This document shows, piece after piece, positions 24,381 through 31,878 of a stretch of 36,931 bases of DNA. Made by a program: the position numbers and the translations under genes. Position 1 is the stretch's first letter. Every line of letters begins with the position of its first letter. The stretch is from Chitinophagales bacterium (GTDB taxonomy: Bacteria > Bacteroidota > Bacteroidia > Chitinophagales > Saprospiraceae): NCBI GenBank assembly GCA_022360175.1, contig JAKSDI010000308.1, positions 1 through 36,931 on the forward strand. The letters run 5' to 3'. The notes beneath the pieces are model-generated. The model was not told where the DNA came from. It saw only the letters and a program-made list of their open reading frames with translations, and searched no databases.

Positions 24381-25796
24381 TTATTCAAGCACCTCTTTAA
24401 TATCATCCATAAACTTTAAGGATTCCGTTTCAATTTGCTTTGTTAAGGTATTGGTGTCATCGAAATCAGGTTTTTCCACTATGACAGTATCTATAATTGA
24501 AAGGCTATTATCGATTGATTCTACTAAATGATATTTATTCCAATCACTCCCTCTGAATAACTCCCAGTACTTCTTCCGAATACTTTTATTTTGGCCTGAT
24601 AGACATATGGAAAACTGCATCTTTTCATGGTCAAATATCAAAACGAACTTTAGTTTTTGTTTTTTCAATTCAGGGGTAGTCAAAGAAAAATAGGAAAAAT
24701 CCATACTGCCCTGATATATCTTGCCTAGTATGAAATCAGAAGCATATTCCTTATGAAAATAAACCCTTAATGATTTGAGATAAGCTATCAGCCGACTATA
24801 GTCGATTCGTATCTGGCCTTTAGCCATTTGTTCTTTATAATAGGATAAATTGCCCTGCTTGGGCGATCTTGTTGTAGCATCATTCCCTTTTACAACAGGA
24901 ATGCATATGTCTATTATAAACTTTTGCTCAGGGTGAGTTTTATGATCATTGTGGTATACTTCAAAATAATCACTATCTCTAAAGCTATGCCCATTTTCTA
25001 CTACCCAGACACACATACTATCCCATGCTTTTTGAAATAAATCTGCTGTAATTTCAAAATGCCCAATGGCATAGTCTCCTTTTTGAATTGCCAATGGCCT
25101 TATTGCTCCATCGGCTTCGATCTCCTGATTAATCGTTACACATGCACTATGTCTTACTTTAGAAAGTTGAGTTACTCTTGGGTTATCATGATATATCGTA
25201 ATTGCCTTGAAATCGGATAAATTCAACACACCTTTTTGTGCTCCCCATTTCATTAATTCCTGATAGGCTTTCCCCATTTCTTCAAATTCCCCAGTATTCG
25301 TTATGCCTGCGAGCTTTATTTCAGGCAATTCCATTACTACTATTTGAGCATTCATATTCAACCATTTTTTGATTTTATCAATGCTGCAAATGTATTTTTC
25401 CAATGTAAGAGGTTCTATACCAATCTTGCTAAGTAAGATGTTTTTTCCATCTAATTTGAATTCAGTAGGACTAACACCATAATACTTTTTAAAGGCTCTG
25501 GAGAAGGAGCTATCGCTATTGAAACCGTATTGGTAAGCTAGTTCTTTTAAAGGCTTATCGTATCCTGTAAGCAGTACGGAAGCAATTCTTTCTATACGTT
25601 TTCTATTGACAAGTTCATTGATCGTTTCGCCTATAATTGCAGAAAAAATTCTATGGAAATGAAAAGATGAATAATAGGCTTTTTCAGATAATTGCTCAAG
25701 CGATAGATTGGCATCCAAGTTCTTCTCGACATAGTCCAGTACCTCGTTTATCCGCCTGATGTACTCCTGCCTTGTGGTGTTTGCCTCAGATTTCAT
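24381..25796 (-). CDS. AraC-GyrI-DUF7000 three-domain regulator
   Basis: 471 residues. An N-terminal AraC DNA-binding domain (about 8-110, ending SFSRAFKKYYGVSPTEFKLD) is followed by a GyrI-like effector-binding domain (about 150-305, MELPEIKLAGITNTGEF to IDICIPVVKG). The C-terminal part (about 325-470) matches the pattern of the DUF7000 family (MAKGQIRIDYSRLIAYLKSL, MDFSYFSLTTPELK). AraC-GyrI fusions are known multidrug- or ligand-sensing regulators. The added third domain is unusual. The SRPBCC gene at 25816 lies 19 bp upstream, so they share a transcript. Confidence 0.85.
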   Translation of the reverse strand: MKSEANTTRQEYIRRINEVLDYVEKNLDANLSLEQLSEKAYYSSFHFHRIFSAIIGETINELVNRKRIERIASVLLTGYDKPLKELAYQYGFNSDSSFSRAFKKYYGVSPTEFKLDGKNILLSKIGIEPLTLEKYICSIDKIKKWLNMNAQIVVMELPEIKLAGITNTGEFEEMGKAYQELMKWGAQKGVLNLSDFKAITIYHDNPRVTQLSKVRHSACVTINQEIEADGAIRPLAIQKGDYAIGHFEITADLFQKAWDSMCVWVVENGHSFRDSDYFEVYHNDHKTHPEQKFIIDICIPVVKGNDATTRSPKQGNLSYYKEQMAKGQIRIDYSRLIAYLKSLRVYFHKEYASDFILGKIYQGSMDFSYFSLTTPELKKQKLKFVLIFDHEKMQFSICLSGQNKSIRKKYWELFRGSDWNKYHLVESIDNSLSIIDTVIVEKPDFDDTNTLTKQIETESLKFMDDIKEVLE

Positions 25797-25815
25797 TAAT
25801 TATTGGCCTGATATT

Positions 25816-26256
25816 TTATTGTCTTTCAACAAACTCCTTAAACTGTGTCATCCATTTTTCTCCCTGCTTTCGATACATCCCTGGAAATAAAATAGCCATC
25901 AGCTTCGGCATGATCCAGTTGATCCGTGTATATTCAAATTCATACTCGTACCGGGTTCGCTCGTCATCTATAGAGATGAATGTACACCTCATAAAGTTGT
26001 CCATATGCTTGTGATGATAGTGAGCTTCGAAAAACGTAGGCAGCTTGTTTGCAATGATGGTTTCTGTTAATTCCATATCCTGGCTTCTATATTTATACAG
26101 CATCTTGGAAACGGCTTCGTTTTGCCCGGCTTCTCCACTAATGAGCTCTTTGCTAACAAAACCATCCTGATATTCTCCAAGATGTTTTGGGTCTGCAAAG
26201 TATTTCACTACCTCTGCCCTCGGCTTTGCTATTTCAACTGAACCTTTGAATTTCAT
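25816..26256 (-). CDS. SRPBCC-family protein
   Basis: 146 residues, no signal peptide. The SRPBCC pattern is MKFKGSVEIAKPRAEVVKYF, DPKHLGEYQDGFVS, and the C-terminal helix FPGMYRKQGEKWMTQFKEFV. It is expected to bind a hydrophobic ligand in the cytoplasm. It is the first gene of a two-gene operon with the AraC-GyrI-DUF7000 regulator. This is the third AraC/SRPBCC pairing in the window. Confidence 0.8.
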   Translation of the reverse strand: MKFKGSVEIAKPRAEVVKYFADPKHLGEYQDGFVSKELISGEAGQNEAVSKMLYKYRSQDMELTETIIANKLPTFFEAHYHHKHMDNFMRCTFISIDDERTRYEYEFEYTRINWIMPKLMAILFPGMYRKQGEKWMTQFKEFVERQ

Positions 26257-26308
26257 GCTTTTGCTTTTTTAGATGATTGGCAATAGGATGTTGATGTAAT
26301 ACTTGATT

Positions 26309-26339
26309 GAAAGATAAGGGATTAAATGGGAGAAGGCAA
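26309..26339 (-). promoter_or_regulatory. Probable promoter of the SRPBCC-AraC operon
   Basis: On the minus strand TTG (26339-26337), a 20-bp spacer and TATCTTTC (26316-26309) approximate the Bacteroidota consensus, with one mismatch in the -7 element. No tandem 21-bp repeats are seen here, unlike the other three AraC modules. Confidence 0.45.
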
Positions 26340-26344
26340 GTGTG

Positions 26345-27472
26345 CTATCTATTGTGTTTGATGATAGCTTTAATATGCATTATTTCGTAGTCAACAGCTT
26401 TTAAAAGGTTTGCATTTTTTCGATATTTAGTTTTAGCTTTTCGTAATGCTTTTAATGTCTCCTTTGAAGGGAAATGGGAAGCGTGTATAATAGCAGGCTC
26501 ACTTCCATGTAATATCGCATCACATAATTCTTTGTGGAAGATTAGTAAATTCTTTTTATTTCGACGAATATGAGAAAGCTTGAAATCTATATGGCCTATT
26601 GGAGGTGAATTAAATAGTTTTTTTAGTGTAGCTACTAGTAATTCTGGGTGATGGTTTTGTCCTAAATATCGAACAGGAAACCAGAAATAACTCGCATCCG
26701 CATCTAGGCAATCTTTATTTTTGACGAAGGCTTCAGGTATTCTGTTGTCCTTAATTTGAGCAATGTAATAGGAGTTGTTCCTCAGGAAAGCGATATTACA
26801 ATGTGTTTCATCTAAAGGACAAAAACAGTTATTTAATTCGTCTATATAGTATGTTTTAATTCTATCCAGGTAGGGTTCTATATGTGTGAATCCGACATAT
26901 GAAGCAAGCCATGCTCTTTCGTTTAAATATTTGAAAATATCTGAATACGTTTTTACTCGTTCATAAAGCACCGCTTTGTCCTTTTTACCACTTATTAAAT
27001 CTTGTATGAATTTATAATCATCTTGGATGGACTTCCAAATGAATTCATCGCTTTTATCTTTTAAAAATAAAGACTTCAGTGCTATTTCAAATGCATGCAG
27101 AACTTTGAATTGATAGTTCGCTTCTTTCGTATCTTCTTCTCTTAAACAGCGGTTTAAATATATCTCTCCCCAACTGGCATTATAATCAATTGCATACCTG
27201 TCATACAGATGCTGAAGGCTATCTTTATTTACTACAAGTTCGTGGAAGGTGATTTTCTTAAGTTCAAAAAGAATGGTGTCAACGTTAACAACAAATTTTA
27301 TTGAATCGTCGAGAATGGTTTTATCAAATGAGTTTTTGCATCTTATAGTTGAGCTGTCAACTTTGTATAATATAGTTTTACGATTGTCAAATAACTCATA
27401 TTCAAGTCTGTCTAATTGAGCATTTCCAAACAAGTAGATGAGTGAAAATAAAGCTGTGAAAAGAATTTTCAT
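26345..27472 (-). CDS. Secreted protein of unknown function
   Basis: 375 residues from the ATG at 27472, which begins a signal peptide (MKILFTALFSLIYLFGNAQ). An upstream ATG at 27556 would place this inside the protein. No domain is recognised. A Cys-rich patch, NCFCPLDETHCN, lies near residue 222, and the C-terminal part is basic (KAKTKYRKNANLLK). It is divergent from the SLC13 transporter gene with 140 bp between. The protein is probably periplasmic or outer-membrane associated. It is a real gene by length and signal peptide, but its role cannot be stated. Confidence 0.7.
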   Translation of the reverse strand: MKILFTALFSLIYLFGNAQLDRLEYELFDNRKTILYKVDSSTIRCKNSFDKTILDDSIKFVVNVDTILFELKKITFHELVVNKDSLQHLYDRYAIDYNASWGEIYLNRCLREEDTKEANYQFKVLHAFEIALKSLFLKDKSDEFIWKSIQDDYKFIQDLISGKKDKAVLYERVKTYSDIFKYLNERAWLASYVGFTHIEPYLDRIKTYYIDELNNCFCPLDETHCNIAFLRNNSYYIAQIKDNRIPEAFVKNKDCLDADASYFWFPVRYLGQNHHPELLVATLKKLFNSPPIGHIDFKLSHIRRNKKNLLIFHKELCDAILHGSEPAIIHASHFPSKETLKALRKAKTKYRKNANLLKAVDYEIMHIKAIIKHNR

Positions 27473-27612
27473 GTAGGACGTCTTTTGTAGTAGATGAGCG
27501 CTAATATCAGCCTGGACCGTGAGAAAACGGTTCTTTAAATATAGCACATAATTCAAAAAAACATCTTATATAGGAGCCCTTTGATATTGTGTAAACAGCC
27601 CTTTTATCAACT

Positions 27613-29070
27613 ATGCCAGCTAATAGTCACTATTCATTGTATAAAAAAATCGGATTAATTCTTGGCCCAATATTGTTCTTGATTGCTTATAACCTACCAT
27701 TTATACTCATCAATCCGGAGGCGGATAAAGTAATTGCGGTCGCATTATGGATGATTAGCTGGTGGATTACAGAAGCGGTTTCAATTTCTGTGACTGCATT
27801 AATACCGCTGACCATCTTTCCTCTGTTGGGGATAATGGATATGAAATCCGTTAGTGCTAATTATGGTAGCCCGATTGTGTTCTTGTTTTTTGGAGGCTTT
27901 GTAATGGCACTGGCGCTTGAAAAAGTGGGTTTACACAAAAGGATAGCGCTGAATATTATAAAGATCACGGGGACTTTGCCCAATAAAGTAGTTTTGGGCT
28001 TTATGATTGCAACTGCTTTTTTGAGCATGTGGATCAGTAATACTGCTACAACTGTTGTAATGCTGCCAATAGCCTTGTCGGTTATCAATCTTCTGAAAAA
28101 TGACGAAGATGGCTTTACAAAAGAGGATAAGAATTTTGCTATTAGTATTATGCTGGGGATTGCCTTTGCGGCAAATGTTGGAGGGATTGCAACCATCATT
28201 GGCACACCTCCCAATACGGTGATGGTGGGCTTTGTGGAGCAGGAATACGGAATGCAGATTTCATTTTTCAAATGGATGCTGATGGGCGTTCCATTTAGTT
28301 GTTTGATGCTGCTAGTGATCTACATTGTTTTAGTGAAGTTTGCTTATCCAAACAAGTTAAACAGGTTATCCAATTCAAGGGATATTATTGATGAAGAGCT
28401 GATTAAACTGGGAACGATTCAAAAAACAGAAATGAGGGTCATCATCATATTTGTAGTGACTATCCTTTTGTGGATTTTTAGAGTCTTTATCAATGAATAT
28501 GTTCCCTTCATTCAGTTGACAGATGCGGGGATCAGTATGCTGGCTGCTTTTGCTATGTTTAGTGTTCCTTTTGATTTTAAGACTGGGACCTTTACATTGT
28601 ATTGGAAAGATACACATAAACTCCCCTGGGGAATTTTAATCCTTTTTGGTGGAGGATTATCTCTGGCAAGCGGATTATCAAGTTCGGGAGTCATCGACTT
28701 TATAGGGAATTTGGTTTCATCTAATCAGACACTAACTGCCTTTGTGGTTAGTTCTGTACTTATTTTGGTCATGCTGTTTATGACAGAATTGATGAGCAAT
28801 GTGGCACTAGTGGCTATATTTGCTCCTGTAGTAGCAGGCATTGCAATTGGCCTGGATTATGAAATACTGCACATGCTAATACCCATTGCAATGGCTTCAA
28901 GTTGTGCGTTTATGCTGCCTATGGCAACACCTCCAAATGCCATTGTTTTTGCCAGTGGCCATATAAAAGTGCACGAAATGGTAAGAGCAGGCTTTTTTCT
29001 AAATCTTATCTCTGTTCTTATCCTGATTCTGTTTTCTTTGTTTGTAATTCCGGTAGTTTTTGCATTGTGA
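27613..29070 (+). CDS. SLC13/DASS-family anion:sodium symporter
   Basis: 485 residues with about eleven hydrophobic helices. The two re-entrant Ser-Asn motifs of the family are present: MWISNTATTVVMLP (near 140) and ELMSNVALVAIFAP (near 395), with GTPPNTV and ATPPNAIVFASG as the paired loops. The family couples sodium to uptake of dicarboxylates, citrate or sulfate. The motifs resemble the dicarboxylate branch, but the substrate is not certain. The gene stands alone. A hairpin follows at 29148-29182. Confidence 0.92.
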   Translation: MPANSHYSLYKKIGLILGPILFLIAYNLPFILINPEADKVIAVALWMISWWITEAVSISVTALIPLTIFPLLGIMDMKSVSANYGSPIVFLFFGGFVMALALEKVGLHKRIALNIIKITGTLPNKVVLGFMIATAFLSMWISNTATTVVMLPIALSVINLLKNDEDGFTKEDKNFAISIMLGIAFAANVGGIATIIGTPPNTVMVGFVEQEYGMQISFFKWMLMGVPFSCLMLLVIYIVLVKFAYPNKLNRLSNSRDIIDEELIKLGTIQKTEMRVIIIFVVTILLWIFRVFINEYVPFIQLTDAGISMLAAFAMFSVPFDFKTGTFTLYWKDTHKLPWGILILFGGGLSLASGLSSSGVIDFIGNLVSSNQTLTAFVVSSVLILVMLFMTELMSNVALVAIFAPVVAGIAIGLDYEILHMLIPIAMASSCAFMLPMATPPNAIVFASGHIKVHEMVRAGFFLNLISVLILILFSLFVIPVVFAL

Positions 29071-29147
29071 TGTTCAACCTGTATAGCTTTAACCATACAG
29101 GGCAAAAGCGAAACAACTTTGATTTTGAATTTTAATGACTCATTGAA

Positions 29148-29182
29148 ACTGCCCTTAGCTACGATAGCAAACTAAGGGCAGT
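29148..29182 (+). terminator. Hairpin downstream of SLC13 gene
   Basis: ACTGCCCTTAG (29148-29158) and CTAAGGGCAGT (29172-29182) are perfect 11-bp arms around a 13-nt loop, 77 bp after the SLC13 stop. It is followed by GTGATTTCATT, so the T-tract is weak. A smaller hairpin (CCTGTAT/ATACAGG, 29077-29101) lies just after the stop codon. Confidence 0.5.
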
Positions 29183-29211
29183 GTGATTTCATTCTGCTAA
29201 TTTTTAGCATA

Positions 29212-29376
29212 GAACTGGTTTAAACTTATTCATACTGACCTACGAGAGATGCATTGTATTCGCTGGACTTCAGCTATTTTTCGCCCCGTACTTTCCAAGT
29301 ACGAAACTTAAAATGAGCTTTGCCAGCAATTACAAGCCATTTCTCTCAGTTTCACCAGAAAAGTTTATACCAGTTC
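29212..29376. repeat. 165-bp palindromic element overlapping the DoxX gene end
   Basis: The ends GAACTGGTTTAAACTT (29212-29227) and AAGTTTATACCAGTTC (29361-29376) are inverted repeats with one mismatch. The pairing continues inward through GAGAGATGCATTGTATTCGC and GCCAGCAATTACAAGCC. The centre TCGCCCCGTACTTTCCAAGT resembles the core of the element at 1-169. The right end supplies the stop codon and last residues (DELV) of the DoxX gene. Confidence 0.75.
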
Positions 29377-29730
29377 ATCGTTTTTTCTATAGTAAATATA
29401 GGATGCAACAACAAAAACTAAAGCAATAATTGCTGGGAAGTGCTCTCCATCCCCAACATTTACATGAGCAGATATGGCTAACAGGAAATTGAAAACGAAT
29501 CCAGCATAGGCCCATTCTTTTAAGGTTCTTGACTTATTAGACCAAATGGCAACTATCCCAAGTATCTTAGCTACTCCCATTGGATAAATAAGGTAGGTTG
29601 GGTACTTAATTTGCTCAAACATCTCTTTAACTACTTCGTGGTTGAAAAAGTATTGGCTTGCCCCCATTAAAACGAGAAGTGTAAAAATACCAGTTACTAC
29701 CCGATAAATAATTAAATCTCTATTTTTCAT
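29365..29730 (-). CDS. DoxX-like small membrane protein
   Basis: 121 residues with four hydrophobic helices, of the DoxX-like type (MGASQYFFNHEVVKEMFEQI, then YPMGVAKILGIVAIW and AYAGFVFNFLLAISAH). The biochemical role of the family is not firmly known. Members often accompany oxidoreductases in redox-stress clusters. Here it lies 14 bp after a nitroreductase gene and is co-transcribed with it. Its last codons fall within the palindromic element at 29212-29376, so its natural C-terminus may have been replaced. Confidence 0.85.
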   Translation of the reverse strand: MKNRDLIIYRVVTGIFTLLVLMGASQYFFNHEVVKEMFEQIKYPTYLIYPMGVAKILGIVAIWSNKSRTLKEWAYAGFVFNFLLAISAHVNVGDGEHFPAIIALVFVVASYIYYRKNDELV

Positions 29731-29744
29731 GCTTAACTATTTTT

Positions 29745-30377
29745 TTACTTGATTTCAATGACAAAATTCTCTCTTGTCTTTCTTATTTTTTCTTCCTTTG
29801 AATGAACATCTTTTTCTGACCGATACCCAATTGGTAGCACTACAACAGGCATCAGCTTTTGAGATTTCAAACCGAGCATTTCCTGATACTGGCCTGGAAC
29901 TAAACCTTCCATTGGGCAAGAGTCGATTCTTATTTCAGCAGCAGCGGCCATTACCATCCCTAATGCTATGTACGTCTGACTTCTTGCCCAAGTGTATTTA
30001 GCAGCTTCATCCATAGTAGAAATGAAAGACTTCATAGACTCAGAATAGGCAATTAGATATTCCTTTTCTTTTCCTCGTACTTCTTCGGCACGCTTGATAT
30101 ACCTGTTTACTGTCTCATTATTAATTTCCTGCTCAATTGCAAATACAAGTAGATGGGAAGCATCTGCTACCTGAGCTTGTTCATAGGAAGCGGCTACCAG
30201 CTTTTTCTTTAAATCATCATTACTGACGACAACTATTTTAAAAGGCTGTAATCCTCCAGAGGTAGGTGCTAAATTTCCAGCTGCCAATAAGACTTCAATA
30301 TCTTCCTGGCTTACTTTTTTTGAAGGATCAAATTTTTTGATTGCAGATCTCCATTTTAAAGATTCTAATAAACTCAT
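29745..30377 (-). CDS. Nitroreductase-family NAD(P)H oxidoreductase
   Basis: 210 residues from the ATG at 30377 (MSLLESLKWRSAIKKFDPSK). An earlier GTG at 30482 would cross the promoter and operator region. The FMN-binding nitroreductase fold is shown by RSAIKKFDPSKKVSQEDIEV, then APTSGGLQPFKIVVV and IDSCPMEGLVPGQYQEMLGL. It resembles NfsB-type flavoenzymes reducing quinones or nitroaromatics with NAD(P)H. The DoxX gene follows. An operator-like palindrome at 30419-30432 overlaps its probable promoter, and a broken MarR gene lies upstream. Confidence 0.92.
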   Translation of the reverse strand: MSLLESLKWRSAIKKFDPSKKVSQEDIEVLLAAGNLAPTSGGLQPFKIVVVSNDDLKKKLVAASYEQAQVADASHLLVFAIEQEINNETVNRYIKRAEEVRGKEKEYLIAYSESMKSFISTMDEAAKYTWARSQTYIALGMVMAAAAEIRIDSCPMEGLVPGQYQEMLGLKSQKLMPVVVLPIGYRSEKDVHSKEEKIRKTRENFVIEIK

Positions 30378-30418
30378 AATTGTTGTTTTGAAACATGGAT
30401 TTAATTTCCTTAAATATA

Positions 30419-30432
30419 TTTTACATGGAAAA
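30419..30432. promoter_or_regulatory. Operator-like palindrome at nitroreductase promoter
   Basis: TTTTACATGGAAAA is a near-palindrome (TTTT-n-CATG-n-AAAA). A -7-like TATATTTA (minus strand) lies directly beside it. The same 14-mer recurs at 30602-30615 before the MarR fragment. Confidence 0.5.
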
Positions 30433-30474
30433 TATTTTTGAAAAAAAATTCGCTCTCCCATTTTGTCAAAAATA

Positions 30475-30567
30475 TCACTCACAAACTTTGCGTAAAACTA
30501 AATTGGCAATAAACCGATGCTTATTGTTCTGATACTTTGTTTTTACTTCCAAGTCTATTTTAGTCAT
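30475..30567 (-). pseudogene. Remnant of a MarR-type regulator
   Basis: A 30-codon frame from the ATG at 30567 reads MTKIDLEVKTKYQNNKHRFI then ANLVLRKVCE and stop. The part up to ANLVL looks like the N-terminal helix of Bacteroidota MarR regulators, and the rest of the usual roughly 150 residues is missing. A perfect -7 element TACATTTG (minus strand, 30592-30585) and an operator-like palindrome (30602-30615) remain upstream. I infer a regulator gene lost by internal deletion whose promoter survives. It could instead be a short leader peptide. Confidence 0.4.
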
Positions 30568-30601
30568 ATTTTCTAATTATAACACAAATGTAGAAAAAAT
30601 G

Positions 30602-30615
30602 TTTTACATGGAAAA
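30602..30615. promoter_or_regulatory. Operator-like palindrome at the MarR remnant promoter
   Basis: TTTTACATGGAAAA, identical to 30419-30432. It occupies the -33 position relative to the -7 element TACATTTG at 30592-30585, as expected of a repressor site. Confidence 0.5.
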
Positions 30616-30724
30616 TAAATACATGGTTTATTTTTGGAAATGCTTTCCTTCTGCGAGATACATCGCAGTTAGTTATCCACTTTATATCCTTTTAGTAATT
30701 TTCTTTTGAGGTGAGCACTATAGT

Positions 30725-31567
30725 TTATGGATAATGCATTTTTCTCCTTAATAAATACATATTTTCATTGAGAATTAAATCACCATCTTCAACTATATCT
30801 GTTGGACTAAACTCTTTAGATAAAGAGACATAATCTTCATGTTCAATCAGTTCGTATGATGGAAGAGATTGATAGTAGCTGGTAGGTAGAGTAAGGTATT
30901 CAAATTTACTATTCAGAATTACTTCTTCTTCAAAAAAAGAAATCAATCTTTTGAAGCAGTCCGTTTTTTCAATACTATCTAAAAAAGAAACACTGCCAAA
31001 ATAACTTCCCGGGGCCTGAATTCGGCCAATCAATTCAATTAGTTCATTGGTACTTTCCTTACTTAAAAAGAAAATGACTCCCTCTAATAATACAAATGAA
31101 GGCTTCCCTTTAACGATAGATTTTATTTCATCCTCTAATTCATCTTTTTCCAGGTTGAAATCTTTCGCTATATAATGAATTTCTCTATCAGGTAGTTTCC
31201 CTTCCTTAATCAATTGTTTGACTTCCTTTCTTTTGTAATTAATGATATCTTTTTGGTCTATCTCGATATTGATTAAATCTTTTCCAAACAGGAAAGGGTA
31301 CATGCTAAAACCACAACCAAAGTTGATTAAAACTTCTATTTCCTTATTGTCTATTAATTGTTTTATCGTTTCATAAAAGAACCTATTCCTTAAACAATGA
31401 GTGAAAGGCTCCTTAAGGGAAACCTTTTCTACATAGTTTTTAATCCATTTATCTGTTTTGGGATTTTTCCAGTAAGTTGAATATTTGTCTTTGCTTAGTG
31501 CTTCATTGGAAGCTCTATAGGTAGCTGTGACAAATGCCGTCTCGTGTATTTTTATGGTATCTTTCAT
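30725..31567 (-). CDS. LCM/TcmP-type SAM-dependent O-methyltransferase
   Basis: About 280 residues from the ATG at 31567 (MKDTIKIHETAFVTATYRAS), which is where this family normally begins. An in-frame GTG at 31729 adds 54 residues of uncertain origin. Features of the leucine carboxyl methyltransferase fold are present: NRFFYETIKQLIDNKEIEVL followed by INFGCGFSMYP (SAM site), the acidic strand LINIEIDQKDIIN, and VLLEGVIFFLSKESTNELIE. Members methylate carboxyl or hydroxyl groups of proteins or natural products. The target is unknown. Confidence 0.8.
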   Translation of the reverse strand: MKDTIKIHETAFVTATYRASNEALSKDKYSTYWKNPKTDKWIKNYVEKVSLKEPFTHCLRNRFFYETIKQLIDNKEIEVLINFGCGFSMYPFLFGKDLINIEIDQKDIINYKRKEVKQLIKEGKLPDREIHYIAKDFNLEKDELEDEIKSIVKGKPSFVLLEGVIFFLSKESTNELIELIGRIQAPGSYFGSVSFLDSIEKTDCFKRLISFFEEEVILNSKFEYLTLPTSYYQSLPSYELIEHEDYVSLSKEFSPTDIVEDGDLILNENMYLLRRKMHYP

Positions 31568-31795
31568 TGATCGCTTATTGATTAATGTAACACGATGTTT
31601 TTTATACCAAACTTCATGAGGTTCTACTAAGTACGTTTGTAAGCACATACATCCTTTTGTGGGGACGTCATCCTTTTCTGTGTACTTGTCGGTTAAAACT
31701 CCTTTAATTTTGATATCAAGGCCATTCACCTTAATAGGAACCTCATTCCAATCATTCGAATCTATAATTTCCTCAATTAGTTCCTTATTAGTGCT
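31568..31795 (-). pseudogene. Open coding-like stretch upstream of the methyltransferase, 5' truncated
   Basis: The reading frame of the methyltransferase stays open upstream to a stop at 31796-31798 and reads like protein (NKELIEEIIDSNDWNEVPIK, then TKGCMCLQTYLVEPHEVWYK). It has no ATG start. It begins exactly where the 68-bp repeat copy at 31789-31856 ends. I infer that a rearrangement at the repeat removed the 5' part of an older gene or domain. Alternatively it is a true N-terminal extension started at GTG 31729. Confidence 0.4.
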
Positions 31796-31856
31796 TTAGA
31801 TTTGGCTTTTAGTACTTTTAATAAGAATCCCATCTTGCTCTTTTCCCTCTTACATC
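31789..31856 (-). repeat. 68-bp direct repeat, copy A (3' end of an M15-type peptidase gene)
   Basis: It is nearly identical to 35393-35461, with only about five differences. In minus orientation it encodes the tail DVRGKRARWDSY and a stop at 31818-31820, which matches the tail of the M15-type fragment at 35426. The bases upstream of the repeat here do not continue that protein, so this copy is only a fragment. Confidence 0.7.
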
Positions 31857-31878
31857 AAAAAACAGGAAAGTAAGGTGG

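Noticed and set aside
27861-28271. 136-codon minus-strand frame inside the SLC13 gene
   Set aside because: It is antisense to transmembrane codons, which commonly give long chance frames, and it has no start context.
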